In this document: in pieces, positions 1-8,900 of the stretch
Position numbering within the stretch: position 1 is the first letter of the stretch
Layout: the number at the start of each line of letters is the position of its first letter
Assembly: GCA_946411525.1 (NCBI GenBank)
Contig: CAMKEI010000011.1
Coordinates: forward strand, 1-47,859
Reading direction: 5' to 3'
DNA from: an uncultured Clostridia bacterium
Lineage (GTDB): Bacteria > Bacillota > Clostridia > Christensenellales > Aristaeellaceae
Length of the DNA stretch: 47,859 nucleotides
Notes under the pieces: generated by a model
What the model saw: only the letters and a program-made list of their open reading frames with translations
What the model was told of the DNA's origin: nothing
The model's database searches: none
Program-made: the position numbers and the translations under genes

Positions 1-101
1 CCGGCGGTTACCCCGCCGATCAGCAGAACGGCGCACAAAAGCAGGCCGATAAGCCTTTTCTGCCCCCGGTCCTTATGATTCTGCCGTTCTACTTTCTGCA
101 T
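1..101 (-). CDS. N-terminus of an exported or membrane protein (cut by window start)
   Basis: An ATG at 101 opens a frame that stays open to the window edge (33 codons). The peptide has a basic, polar start (MQKVERQNHKDRGQKR) followed by a hydrophobic stretch (LIGLLLCAVLLIGG), so it is a signal peptide or N-terminal membrane anchor. A GGAG ribosome site lies just upstream, and the start is only 15 bases after the stop of the serine hydrolase gene, so it is the next gene of that operon. Nothing of the mature protein is visible and no function can be given. Confidence 0.6.
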   Translation of the reverse strand, partial: MQKVERQNHKDRGQKRLIGLLLCAVLLIGGVTA

Positions 102-116
102 CTCTGCCGCTCCGTA

Positions 117-1277
117 TCAATAGAGTTCTGCCGCAAGCAGGTTCCGGCATTTACGTGTGACTGCCGCCGTTCCCGCGTCCGTCACATTCTGGTACAGAAG
201 GAATGTGACATCGTCATCGGGCAGATTGATAAAATAGGTTCCCAGCCATCCGTCCCATCCGTATTCACCTTTTCTGGCGAAAACGGAGCAGGCTCCCGGC
301 CGGTCGCATATCCGCATCAGACAGCTGTAATTATATCCGCCCAGGCTGTCCCACATCTGGCTCTGGATCGCAGTCGGCAGCTGCGGCGCTGTCATGTATT
401 CCACTGCTGCCCTGGACAGGATCTGTCTGCCGTGATATTCGCCTTTGTTCATCAGCATCCGGGCAAAAGCAGCGTAGTCATCCAGTGTGGAGACCAGGCC
501 CGCTCCGCCTGATTCAAAGGCCGGTGGCCTGTCATAGATTCCGACAGCCAGATGCATGCTGTTGAATTCTTCCAGTCCGTTTACTGTCCTTTTGTAACAG
601 GTTACCAGTCGTTCCCGTTTTTCTTCAGGAACCCAGAATGCCGTATCTTTCATGCCCAGTGGCTCAAACAGTTCTTCCTGAAGGAACTGTCCGAATCGTT
701 TTCCGGAAACTGCTTCAATCACAGCTCCGAGTATATCCGCACAGGTGCTGTATCGCCAGCCTGTTCCCGGCTGAAATGCCAGCGGCTGTTCGCCCAGCTT
801 GTTGCAGAAGGTTATCGTATCCATTCCGCCGCCCTGTGCGATTTTTTCCTGATCTGCCTCAAAAACCCGCGCAGCATACTGCCCGGCAGCGTCTGCGTCC
901 GGATAACTCAGCCCTGCGGTCATTCCAAGGAGTTCAAGTACCCACGGAGCCCGCAGGGCCGGCTCAACGCTTCCGTCCGCGTTAACAACGCGCGGGTTCC
1001 TGAAACCGGGAAGATACTGATCTGCCCCTGTCTGCAAGTCAAGCATGCCCCGGTCAACCAGAATCATCGCAGCCGCTGCCGTGATCGGTTTGCTCTGGCT
1101 GTAAAGGCGGAAGATTGAATCCCGTTCCACAGGTCTTTTCCCTGTGATATCCGACATGCCGGCCGACGCGAAACAAAGATCTTCATCATGCCGCCGGATC
1201 AGCACGCTGATTCCGGCCGCTTCCTTATTCTTCACCGCATCTGAAAGGCATTTTGTGATTTTCTCTGTCAGGCTCAA
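117..1277 (-). CDS. Serine hydrolase, beta-lactamase/esterase (class C-like) family
   Basis: The 386-residue protein belongs to the penicillin-binding-protein-like serine hydrolases (Pfam Beta-lactamase type: esterases, D-aminopeptidases, class C enzymes). The nucleophile motif SxxK is SQSK at residues 60-63, in the usual context after a RLYS segment. The second motif, normally YxN, reads YST at 176-178, after the typical PGTGWRYS lead. No signal peptide is seen, so it is probably cytoplasmic, and the substrate cannot be inferred. The start is a TTG at 1277, placed 7 bases after a GGGGAG ribosome site; no nearby ATG fits as well. It follows the GldG-like gene by 22 bases and is probably co-transcribed with the ABC genes. 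Confidence 0.8.
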   Translation of the reverse strand: MSLTEKITKCLSDAVKNKEAAGISVLIRRHDEDLCFASAGMSDITGKRPVERDSIFRLYSQSKPITAAAAMILVDRGMLDLQTGADQYLPGFRNPRVVNADGSVEPALRAPWVLELLGMTAGLSYPDADAAGQYAARVFEADQEKIAQGGGMDTITFCNKLGEQPLAFQPGTGWRYSTCADILGAVIEAVSGKRFGQFLQEELFEPLGMKDTAFWVPEEKRERLVTCYKRTVNGLEEFNSMHLAVGIYDRPPAFESGGAGLVSTLDDYAAFARMLMNKGEYHGRQILSRAAVEYMTAPQLPTAIQSQMWDSLGGYNYSCLMRICDRPGACSVFARKGEYGWDGWLGTYFINLPDDDVTFLLYQNVTDAGTAAVTRKCRNLLAAELY

Positions 1278-1299
1278 ATAATCTCTCCCCTTTTTATTC

Positions 1300-2751
1300 T
1301 TATCTGCTGCGTCTCGGTCCCAGGATCAGCAGCGCCGCAAAAAGTACTGACAGCGGCAGTGCCACCAGCAGAATCGACCCTGGACCTGTACTGGCTGTGC
1401 CCAGCGCCGGTCGGATTGCCTCCTTCGGGGCGATCATCAGATCGGAAGCGTCCGACTTCAGCAGGAATTCCATCACCCGGATCGTTACCTGCTGGCTGTC
1501 TGTCATAGCAAACACCTGCTGATCCGCCAGCGCCGCGCTGCATCCGATAATGAACGCACGGGATACATATCCCTCCGTTGTCACGCGCCTTGCTTCCAGC
1601 GCCAGGGGGAATGCGCCTGTCTCGTCTTCTCCGCTCTTTGCTATACTGGATGTCTGCGCTGTCAGCAACTTCCGGTAGGCAGTTTTTCCGCTTCGCAGCA
1701 CAACAGCCGCGGTCAGGTTTCGGTCACTTTCCTCCGGTTCTTCAAAAGCTCTGGCACCGGGCAGCAGCAGATGGTTCGCTCCGGCGGTAATCAGGCTCAG
1801 GGTCAGGTCGGTAGAACACATCTCCGGCAGCAGCCAGTAGGGATGCTCCTTGTCATAGTATGTTCCTTCGTCTGACGTATCGGCGATGACAATGCCCTCC
1901 AGGGGCTTGAATCCGTAGATTCGCAGCAGTGCTGCATAATTCGGCATGTTCCCGGTCGGATCCGTATAGTCGCAGCTGAACAGGAAACTGCCGCCCTTTG
2001 CGGCAAAGTCTGACAGCTTCTGCAGTTCCGGTTCTGTCAGGTCCCGTACCGGACTGAAGAAAACCAGCAGATCCTCCGGATCCGGCGCGAAAGACGCAGC
2101 CGTCATATCTTCAAAGACCACGTCGTACTGGTTTGCTTCCAGCAGTCCCTGGAAATACTGCAGCGTTTCGCCGTCCATCTCCCCGTGGCCCTGCAGAATC
2201 ACCGCTTTGGGAACCCGTTCCTTCGTCACGTAGGCAAGAGCGCCGGTAATGCTGCTCTCGTAGGTCCATCCGGTATAGGTATATTCGCCGGTCTCCGTAT
2301 CCATACCGACGCTGACGTAATCGTCCGGTCCCAGGATGCGGAACCGGCCTGTCTTTTCACAGCATACGATCAGGTCGTTGCTGCCTGGCGCCGCGCTGTC
2401 CGTGGTAAAGCGGTTCAGCAGCGCGGGATTGAGCGCCGGATCAATCTGCTTCCAGGTCACCAGTTCGCTTGCCGCGGCGTACCGGTCCAGCAGTTCCATC
2501 AGGGGGGCGTCCTCGTCGCCCTTCCGGAACAGCGCCAGGATCTCCACCGGCTCCTTCAGCTGTTTCAGCACCTCTTTCGTCTCTTCGCTCTGGGAAACAA
2601 TCCCGTTAAAGGAGAGATCGATCTGCCAGCCCTTTTTCTTTTCAAGAGCGTACACGCCGGCGTTCAGCGCGGTCAGCGCCGCCAGAACCATAATGATCAT
2701 TATTGCTGAAACCGAACCGTATTTCAGCTTCCCGGTCTTATACTTTTTCAT
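1300..2751 (-). CDS. GldG-like auxiliary protein of an ABC-2 transporter
   Basis: The 483-residue protein has an N-terminal membrane segment (about 13-36), a large extracytoplasmic part and a C-terminal membrane helix (about 455-477) ending in a basic tail (GPRRSR). This layout and motifs such as LDRYAAAS and VILQGHGEMDG match the GldG/ABC-type uncharacterised auxiliary family (Pfam ABC_transp_aux). Such proteins work with a GldF permease and GldA ATPase; the exported substrate is unknown outside gliding bacteria. The GldF-like gene lies 44 bases upstream and the GldA-like ATPase further upstream. The start has a GGAGGG ribosome site 8 bases before the ATG. Assignment rests on architecture and neighbours. 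Confidence 0.75.
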   Translation of the reverse strand: MKKYKTGKLKYGSVSAIMIIMVLAALTALNAGVYALEKKKGWQIDLSFNGIVSQSEETKEVLKQLKEPVEILALFRKGDEDAPLMELLDRYAAASELVTWKQIDPALNPALLNRFTTDSAAPGSNDLIVCCEKTGRFRILGPDDYVSVGMDTETGEYTYTGWTYESSITGALAYVTKERVPKAVILQGHGEMDGETLQYFQGLLEANQYDVVFEDMTAASFAPDPEDLLVFFSPVRDLTEPELQKLSDFAAKGGSFLFSCDYTDPTGNMPNYAALLRIYGFKPLEGIVIADTSDEGTYYDKEHPYWLLPEMCSTDLTLSLITAGANHLLLPGARAFEEPEESDRNLTAAVVLRSGKTAYRKLLTAQTSSIAKSGEDETGAFPLALEARRVTTEGYVSRAFIIGCSAALADQQVFAMTDSQQVTIRVMEFLLKSDASDLMIAPKEAIRPALGTASTGPGSILLVALPLSVLFAALLILGPRRSR

Positions 2752-2795
2752 GGCTTCTTTCCCTCCTTCCTAATAAAATTTTTATGAATTACAAA

Positions 2796-3503
2796 CTATT
2801 TACCATACCGCTTCCGGTCAAGATGCCAGACGGTCAAGGCCAGGAACGCTGCGATAAACGACAGGTCGAACAGGATACCGGCAAAACTCAGCTGTCCCAT
2901 CATGAACGGCTCATTACGCCTGTACAGCGACAGAAACCGCATCGCTTCCGACAGCCATTCCGCCTGCACCGCGTTCTCCAGCAAATCCAGGATCCACATC
3001 AGAAAATTGGCGCCGAACGCGAGCACCGCGGCGGTCACCGGCGTCGCCGCGCATCCGGACAGGAACAGATCCATCGCCGCAAAGGCGCATCCCTGCAGAA
3101 TGAATCCCAGGTAGTTCACCGCCAGCTCCGCGGGATATACCCGTCCGTATATCGCCACCACCAGCGCGAACAGCAGCGTCAGTCCGGCCGTGATCAGCAG
3201 CACCGTCACAGCAGCCAGGTATTTTCCGGTCACGATGCCCGGCAGGGATACCGGGCTGGTCAGGAGCAGCTGGTCTGTCTTCTTCTGTTTCTCCTCGGCC
3301 AGCAGCCGCATGGTCAGCACCGGGCACAGCAGCATCCACAAATAGCACATTTCGGCGATGAAGTTCGGCAGATCGCCGCTGCGTTGCTTCAGGATCTGCA
3401 TATAAAACAGTACGGAGGAAACCGTCAGGAACACGCCGATAAACACATAACCCACAGGCGTGTAGAAGTATCCCTGCATCTCCCGTTTCCGGATCGTATT
3501 CAA
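2796..3503 (-). CDS. GldF-like ABC-2 type permease
   Basis: The roughly 235-residue integral membrane protein has about six hydrophobic segments. Its N-terminus (KREMQGYFYTPVGYVFIGVF) is typical of GldF/NosY-type ABC-2 permeases, which begin with a basic KRE-x-YF-x-P-x-GY motif just before the first helix. I place the start at a TTG (3503), 6 bases after an AAGGGGGG ribosome site. An ATG exists at 3539, but it has no comparable site and would add 12 non-conserved residues. It probably pairs with the ATPase at 4562-5488 and the GldG-like protein at 1300-2751. The ATPase is separated from it by a dehydrogenase pseudogene, which is unusual for this set. Confidence 0.8.
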   Translation of the reverse strand: MNTIRKREMQGYFYTPVGYVFIGVFLTVSSVLFYMQILKQRSGDLPNFIAEMCYLWMLLCPVLTMRLLAEEKQKKTDQLLLTSPVSLPGIVTGKYLAAVTVLLITAGLTLLFALVVAIYGRVYPAELAVNYLGFILQGCAFAAMDLFLSGCAATPVTAAVLAFGANFLMWILDLLENAVQAEWLSEAMRFLSLYRRNEPFMMGQLSFAGILFDLSFIAAFLALTVWHLDRKRYGK

Positions 3504-3558
3504 ACCATTCCCCCCTTCCCGTACAGTCTTTCGAATCAACTTTCTCCGAATTCCGGAA

Positions 3559-3587
3559 TATGAATTCTGAATGATGAATTATGAATC
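3559..3587. repeat. Short A/T-rich imperfect heptamer repeat (ATGAATT-like)
   Basis: Between the GldF-like gene and the pseudogene, and overlapping the pseudogene stop codon, the units ATGAATT, CTGA, ATGATGAATT and ATGAATC follow one another. The composition differs sharply from the GC-rich surroundings. No function is seen; it may be slipped-strand repeat DNA. Confidence 0.35.
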
Positions 3588-4490
3588 AAATTTCAGCATA
3601 ACCTTCAGCATACTGCCGGCATTCCGGTGGAAATCCTCAAAAGCCCGCGGTGCCTGCACGAAGGGATACTCATTCGTTACAATCCGATCGATTCCGAGCG
3701 GCCTGCCGGCAGCCAGGTCGATCAGCTCCTCAAAATCCTTTGTCAGCGCGTTGCGGGAGCCGAAGATGTTCAGTTCCTTCTTTTGGATGATCGTAAAGTC
3801 GAGGTCGATGTTATGTTTTCCGATACCGATCACGGATACCCGCCCGCCGAAGCAGGCGGCATCCAGGCAGTTCTGCAGCGTGCCCGGCAGGCCGACGCAC
3901 TCAATCGTCACGTCGAAGCCGTCTCCGTCCGTCAGGTTCTTCCACGCCTGTTCAAACGCTTCCGGACTGCTGTTCAGGATCGTGCCGTCCAGGCCGAATT
4001 GTTCGGCGTATGCCAGCTTCATCGGAGCGATATCGCAGATCCACACCTGCGCGCCGCGTGCTTTGGCCGCGATGGCGGCCAGATAGTCCGGGTTGACGTA
4101 CATGCTGTCGCAGAACAGACCGTCCGCCTGGTCGCAGCCATACTCAAAATAGCTTTCGTCTTCGGTATAGCGGGTCGGGTCCACGCTGTCTCCGCCGCGG
4201 ATCAGCACAATGTCAAAGCGCTGCTGCTCAGGTACCCATACAATTCCTTCGTGTCCGTTGATCAGCCGGTTCTGCCTGGCCGGGAACTTGGGCGTCAGCT
4301 CCCCCCGCCGGCCCATCTTCATCAGTTCGAAATCCGTTCAGCAGAATCCGGCCATCACCGGCTGAACAGGGATCCCTTCTTTCAGCGGTTCACCTCTCAG
4401 CCGCTGCCTCGGCGGATTGATCAGCTCCACCTCGCCGTACACCAGCGGCTGTTCCGGATCGTTCTGAAAGTATGTTCCAAGCGTTTTCAT
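3579..4490 (-). pseudogene. Zinc-dependent (medium-chain) alcohol/polyol dehydrogenase, broken
   Basis: Reading from ATG 4490 (AAAGGA ribosome site), the frame runs MKTLGTYFQNDPEQP and onward to VMAGFC, hits a TGA at 4340-4338, and continues in the same frame as TDFELMKMGRRGEL. In this family the motif is G-x-C-G-T-D, so the TGA sits exactly where a glycine codon (GGA) is expected: one base change explains it. A second lesion is further on. After MYVNPDYL the frame jumps directly to AAIAAKARGAQVWICD, so the segment with the conserved GxGxxG nucleotide loop start (about 50-60 residues) is missing in frame. The C-terminal half (IECVGLPGTL, GRVSVIGIG, KELNIFGSRNALTKDFEELI) looks normal. Total length is about 303 codons against roughly 350 in intact relatives. 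Two independent defects argue for a true pseudogene. Confidence 0.85.
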
Positions 4491-4561
4491 AACTGAATTA
4501 TCCTTTCCCGGCGGACGCTTTACGGCCCGCGTTTCCGGCTTGCCGGAGATCTCCGCCTGTT

Positions 4562-5488
4562 TCACGTGCTTCTGAGGAATATTTCCTCAAGCGTATCCTT
4601 CTCCTCGGTCATCATCCGGATCGGCGCGTCCATCTCCGACAGGAGCCGGAAGATCTGGTCTGTCGCTCTTCCCCGCTCATCCGCCGGCCGGCATTCCAGC
4701 ACGGCCTCCGCCGTTCCTTCCTCCGGGCTGTCCGCCGCCTCCGCGCTGATAACGCATTTCAGCCCTCTCAGCCCTTTCAGCATCTTATCCCTGCCGATGG
4801 CCGCCCGCAGGCGGAGCTTCACCGTGTCCTTTTTTTCTTCCTTCAGGTCGATGCTTTGCACCAGATGCCCCTCGTTCAGGATAATCACCCGGGAGCACAG
4901 CTGCTGTACTTCGCTCAGGATATGGCTGGAGAACAGCACCGTATGTCCTTCTCCCAGCCTGCGGATCAGTTCGCGCATTTCCACCGTCTGCTTCGGGTCA
5001 AGGCCGACCGTCGGCTCGTCCAGAATCAGGATCTCAGGAGCGCCGCACAGTGCCTGGGCAATACCGACTCGCTGCCGGTAACCCTTGCTCAGGTGGCCGA
5101 TGATCCGCCTGCGCACGTCTGTCAGCGAGCACAGCTCCAGGATCTCTTCCACATGCGCCTTGTTCGCCTTCCGGACGACTTCCCGCAGTTCGGATACAAA
5201 GGCCAGATAATCCTCCACGGACATTTCGTCATACAGCGGCGGCCGCTCCGGCAGATACCCGATCATCCGTTTGCAGGCCCTCGGATCGGAAAGCATATCC
5301 TTTCCGCCGATGCGGACCTTTCCCTTTGTCGGCGGAAAGTATCCGGTCATCAGGTTCAGCGCCGTGGTCTTCCCTGCGCCGTTGCGGCCCAGCAGGCCGA
5401 CAGTCTGCCCTTTGGGAACATGAAGCGAGACATCCCGGAGCGCCGGGATGCTGCCGTACAGTTTCGTGACATGTTCCAGTTCGATCAT
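4562..5488 (-). CDS. ABC transporter ATP-binding protein, GldA-like
   Basis: The 308-residue ATPase shows Walker A GRNGAGKT at 34-41, a degenerate signature LSKGYRQR at 133-140, Walker B ILILDEP with the following TVGLDP at about 153-165, and the switch region SSHILSE. The C-terminal extension of about 90 residues is typical of the GldA/CcmA subfamily that drives ABC-2 exporters. The start at 5488 overlaps the gtrA stop as ATGA, so the two are translationally coupled; a longer frame upstream only reads through gtrA in another register. Partners are probably the GldF- and GldG-like genes downstream. It ends 71 bases before the dehydrogenase pseudogene starts. Confidence 0.88.
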   Translation of the reverse strand: MIELEHVTKLYGSIPALRDVSLHVPKGQTVGLLGRNGAGKTTALNLMTGYFPPTKGKVRIGGKDMLSDPRACKRMIGYLPERPPLYDEMSVEDYLAFVSELREVVRKANKAHVEEILELCSLTDVRRRIIGHLSKGYRQRVGIAQALCGAPEILILDEPTVGLDPKQTVEMRELIRRLGEGHTVLFSSHILSEVQQLCSRVIILNEGHLVQSIDLKEEKKDTVKLRLRAAIGRDKMLKGLRGLKCVISAEAADSPEEGTAEAVLECRPADERGRATDQIFRLLSEMDAPIRMMTEEKDTLEEIFLRST

Positions 5489-5934
5489 TGTTCCGCCTTC
5501 CGGTACAGGACCGCCCTTTTCGAGAAGTAGTTCCAGATCATCACGATCAGGGTCGCCAGGCACTTGTTCAGGACATACATGTTGATCTCTTTGCTGCCCA
5601 GGGACAGAATCACTGCGTCCTCGCCCAGAATCAGGCGGAAAACAAGCATCAGCAGTTCGTTCAGCCCCAGGCCGATCAGGCTCGTAATTAGAAACCCGGC
5701 TTTCGCACCGGCGCCCCGGTTCTTTGCGCCCCGGAATACCCAGATCACACAAAGCAGATAATTGAGGATCACCGAGATCAGGAACGCGACGGGCGTCGCG
5801 ATCAGCGTATCGATTCCGAGCCTTCCCTTCAGCAGGATCAGAACAGCCAGTTCCACCAGGAAGCAGATTCCGCCCGTCAGCGCAAAACGAATGACTTCCG
5901 ATGTCCTGCTTTTCTTCTGCTCCAATCTGCTCAT
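5485..5934 (-). CDS. GtrA-family membrane protein
   Basis: The 149-residue protein has four predicted membrane helices and the GtrA pattern: an N-terminal FALTGGICFLVELAVL helix, a middle NYLLCVIWVFRG segment and a C-terminal helix ending in WNYFSKRAVLYR. GtrA proteins are thought to help move lipid-linked sugars, used for teichoic acid or glycan decoration, across the membrane; the partner glycosyltransferase is not in this window. Its ATG overlaps the dnaE stop (ATGA) and its stop overlaps the next ATPase start (ATGA), placing it tightly inside the dnaE-led operon. Confidence 0.88.
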   Translation of the reverse strand: MSRLEQKKSRTSEVIRFALTGGICFLVELAVLILLKGRLGIDTLIATPVAFLISVILNYLLCVIWVFRGAKNRGAGAKAGFLITSLIGLGLNELLMLVFRLILGEDAVILSLGSKEINMYVLNKCLATLIVMIWNYFSKRAVLYRKAEQ

Positions 5935-8900
5935 CCTTTCTGTTTCAGCACCACGTTATCCGCGCCGAGCGTGTCCCGCAGCCTGCTGACGCAGTCTTTA
6001 TCCCCGCTGCACCAGCTCTCTCTCGGGCACAGGAGGGTAATCTTCTCTTCGGGAATATGCATATAGACCGGTACGTTGCCCGCGTACAGCGCCATAACGG
6101 CTGACGCTCGGTCCATATCCCTGCGGGCCAGCCGCAGGAAGAGTTTCCTGTCCGCTTCCGCAGCAAGCTGCGCGTCTGTCTTTGTCGCGGTCTCCTTCAT
6201 GCCGAAGTCCTGAGTCTTTGCCGGCGTGGAATGCGCCGCCCATTCCTCCATTCGGCTCACACGCTCCGCCAGCAGTTTTGGCGCCTCGTCCTCGCAAACG
6301 CTGATCCTGCCGCTGATCACTACGGCTTCGTCCGCGTTCAGCAGATTCCGGTACTTTTCGAACACCCGCGGAAACACCAGGCACTCAATCTGCCCGGTCA
6401 TATCCTCCAGCGTCACAAAAGCCATGTAATCGCCTTTTTTGGTCGCCTTTTCCTTGACTTCTGTCAGGATACCGCCCAGATCCACAAACACGCCGTCCAG
6501 GTCCGGCCCTTCCGTTTCCTCATCCGGCTCCGTAATCTCAGCCGCCGTATAGATCAGCTTCTTCAGGATCTCACGGTAATCATCCAGCGGATGGCCGGTC
6601 ATATAGACGCCGGAAGCGTCCTTTTCCATGTTCAGTTTCACCCGTGCCGGACAGTCCGGCAGATCCGGAAGCTTCATCTCCGCATCGAACAGCAGCTGTG
6701 TTTCTCCGCCCCCGAACATGTCGAACAGACTGACCTGACCGGATACGTTTTTCTTTTTCCGGGCCTGGTTGGCGTCCATGGCCTGTTCGTACACCGCCAG
6801 CATCTGGGGCCGGTTTGCCCCCATACCGTCGAAGGCGCCTGACTTAATCAGGCTCTCTGTCACCCGTTTATTGCAGTCGGTGGTATCAATCCTCCTGCAG
6901 AAATCGAAAATATCCCGGAAAGGCCCCGCGTTTTCACGCTCCCGGATAATTGCCGCCACGGCGTTCTCTCCGACGCTTTTGATCGCGCCGAGACCGAACA
7001 GAATCGCTGCTTTTCCCCGGCTGTCACGGTCGACCGTGAATTTCCAGCGGCTGCGGTTGACGTTCGGCGGCAGTACGGAGATATCCCGGCCGCGGCAGTA
7101 CTGGATGTATCCGGCGATCTTTCCGGTATTGCCGTAAACGCTGTTCAGCATTGCCGCCATAAACTGCACGGGATAATACCGTTTCAGCCAGGCGGTCTGC
7201 ATGGCCACCACGCCGTAAGCCGCTGCGTGGGACTTGTTGAAAGCGTAGCTGGCGAAAGCGATCATTTCGTCATAAATCTCGTTCGCCACGTTTTCCGGCA
7301 CGCCGTTTCGCACGCAGCCCGGCACGGTCACGTTGCCCGCCTCATCCGTCACTCCGTAGACGAAAGCCTGCCGTTCCTCTTCCATGACCTTGTGCTTTTT
7401 CTTCGCCATGGCGCGCCGCACCAGGTCGCTCCGGCCATAGCTGTATCCGGCCAGGTCACGGACAATCTGCATGACCTGTTCCTGGTACACCATACATCCG
7501 TAGGTTACATCCAGGATCGGCCGCAGTTTCTCCGTCTTGTATTTAACGCTTGAGGGGTCCGCTTTCCCTGCAATATAGCGCGGGATGGATTCCATCGGAC
7601 CGGGCCGGTACAGGGAAATCGCCGCGATGATATCCTCAAAGCAGCCTGGCTTCATGTTCGTCAGGAAGCCAGTCATACCCGCGCCTTCCATCTGGAAAAC
7701 GCCGTCCGTGTCTCCCCGGCTGATCATTTCATACACTTCCGGGTCGTCCAGCGGAATATCCTCCGGCTTCATGTCCGTACCGGTTTCACGCATCATGTCC
7801 AGGGTGTCCCGGATCACGGTCAGCGTCCGCAGACCGAGGAAGTCCATCTTCAGCAGGCCCAGCCGCTCGATCGTGCCCATGGGATACTGGGTGGTGATAA
7901 CCTCGTCGTTCCGCTGCAGCGGCACAAACTCCACCACCGGCCTGCCGGTGATCAGCACCCCTGCCGCATGGGTGGAGGCGTGCCTCGGCATACCCTCCAG
8001 CGTCATCGCCGTATCGATCAGTTCCCTGACCTTCGGCTCATTGTCATACATTTCCCGGAGCATCGGGGAGATTTTCAGCGCCTTGCTGAGCGTCATGCCC
8101 AGGTCGAACGGGATCGCCTTGGCCACCGCGTCGGTCTCCTGGTAACTCATGCCGAGCACACGGCCCACGTCGCGCACGACACCTTTGGCAGCCATCGTGC
8201 CGAAGGTGATAATCTGGCTCACATGATCTGAACCATACTTCCGGGCCACATAATCGATAACCTCCTGGCGCCGCTCATAGCAGAAGTCCACGTCAATATC
8301 GGGCATGCTGACCCGCTCCGGGTTCAGGAATCGTTCAAACAGGAGCTGGTACTTCAGCGGATCCAGCATGGTAATGCCAAGCGTATAGGCGACAATCGAG
8401 CCTGCGCCGCTGCCGCGGCCCGGACCGACCATGATTCCGTTGGACTTCGCGTAGTGAATGAAATCCCATACGATCAGGAAGTAGTCCACATAGCCCATAT
8501 GCTCAATTGTGGAGAGCTCGTATTCCAGGCGCTGATAGGGTTCGTCCCCTTCCTTCGCGTCCGGATAGAGTTTTTTCATGCCTTCCCCGCACAGGCGGCG
8601 CAGCATGCCGGAAGCCGTTTCACCCTCCGGCACCGGATAGTGTGGCAGCCGGATCCTGCCGAATTCGAATTCGACGTTGCAGCGCTCTGCGATCTCCTGC
8701 GTCCGGTCCACCGCGTCCGGCACCTGCCGGAAGATCGCCCGCATTTCCTCTTCGCTCTTGACATAGAGCTCCTCGGTCTCCATGCGCATGCGCTGCTCGT
8801 CCGCCAGGGTCTTTCCGGTCTGGATGCACATGAGCACTTCCTGGGCGTGTGCGTCCTTTTTCTCCAGGTAGTGGCAGTCGTTCGTCGCAACCAGCGGAAC

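Noticed and set aside
4338-4340. In-frame TGA as selenocysteine or reassigned codon in the dehydrogenase
   Set aside because: The family has glycine, not cysteine, at this position, TGA is used as a normal stop in many genes of the window, no SECIS-like hairpin stands out, and a separate deletion also damages the gene.
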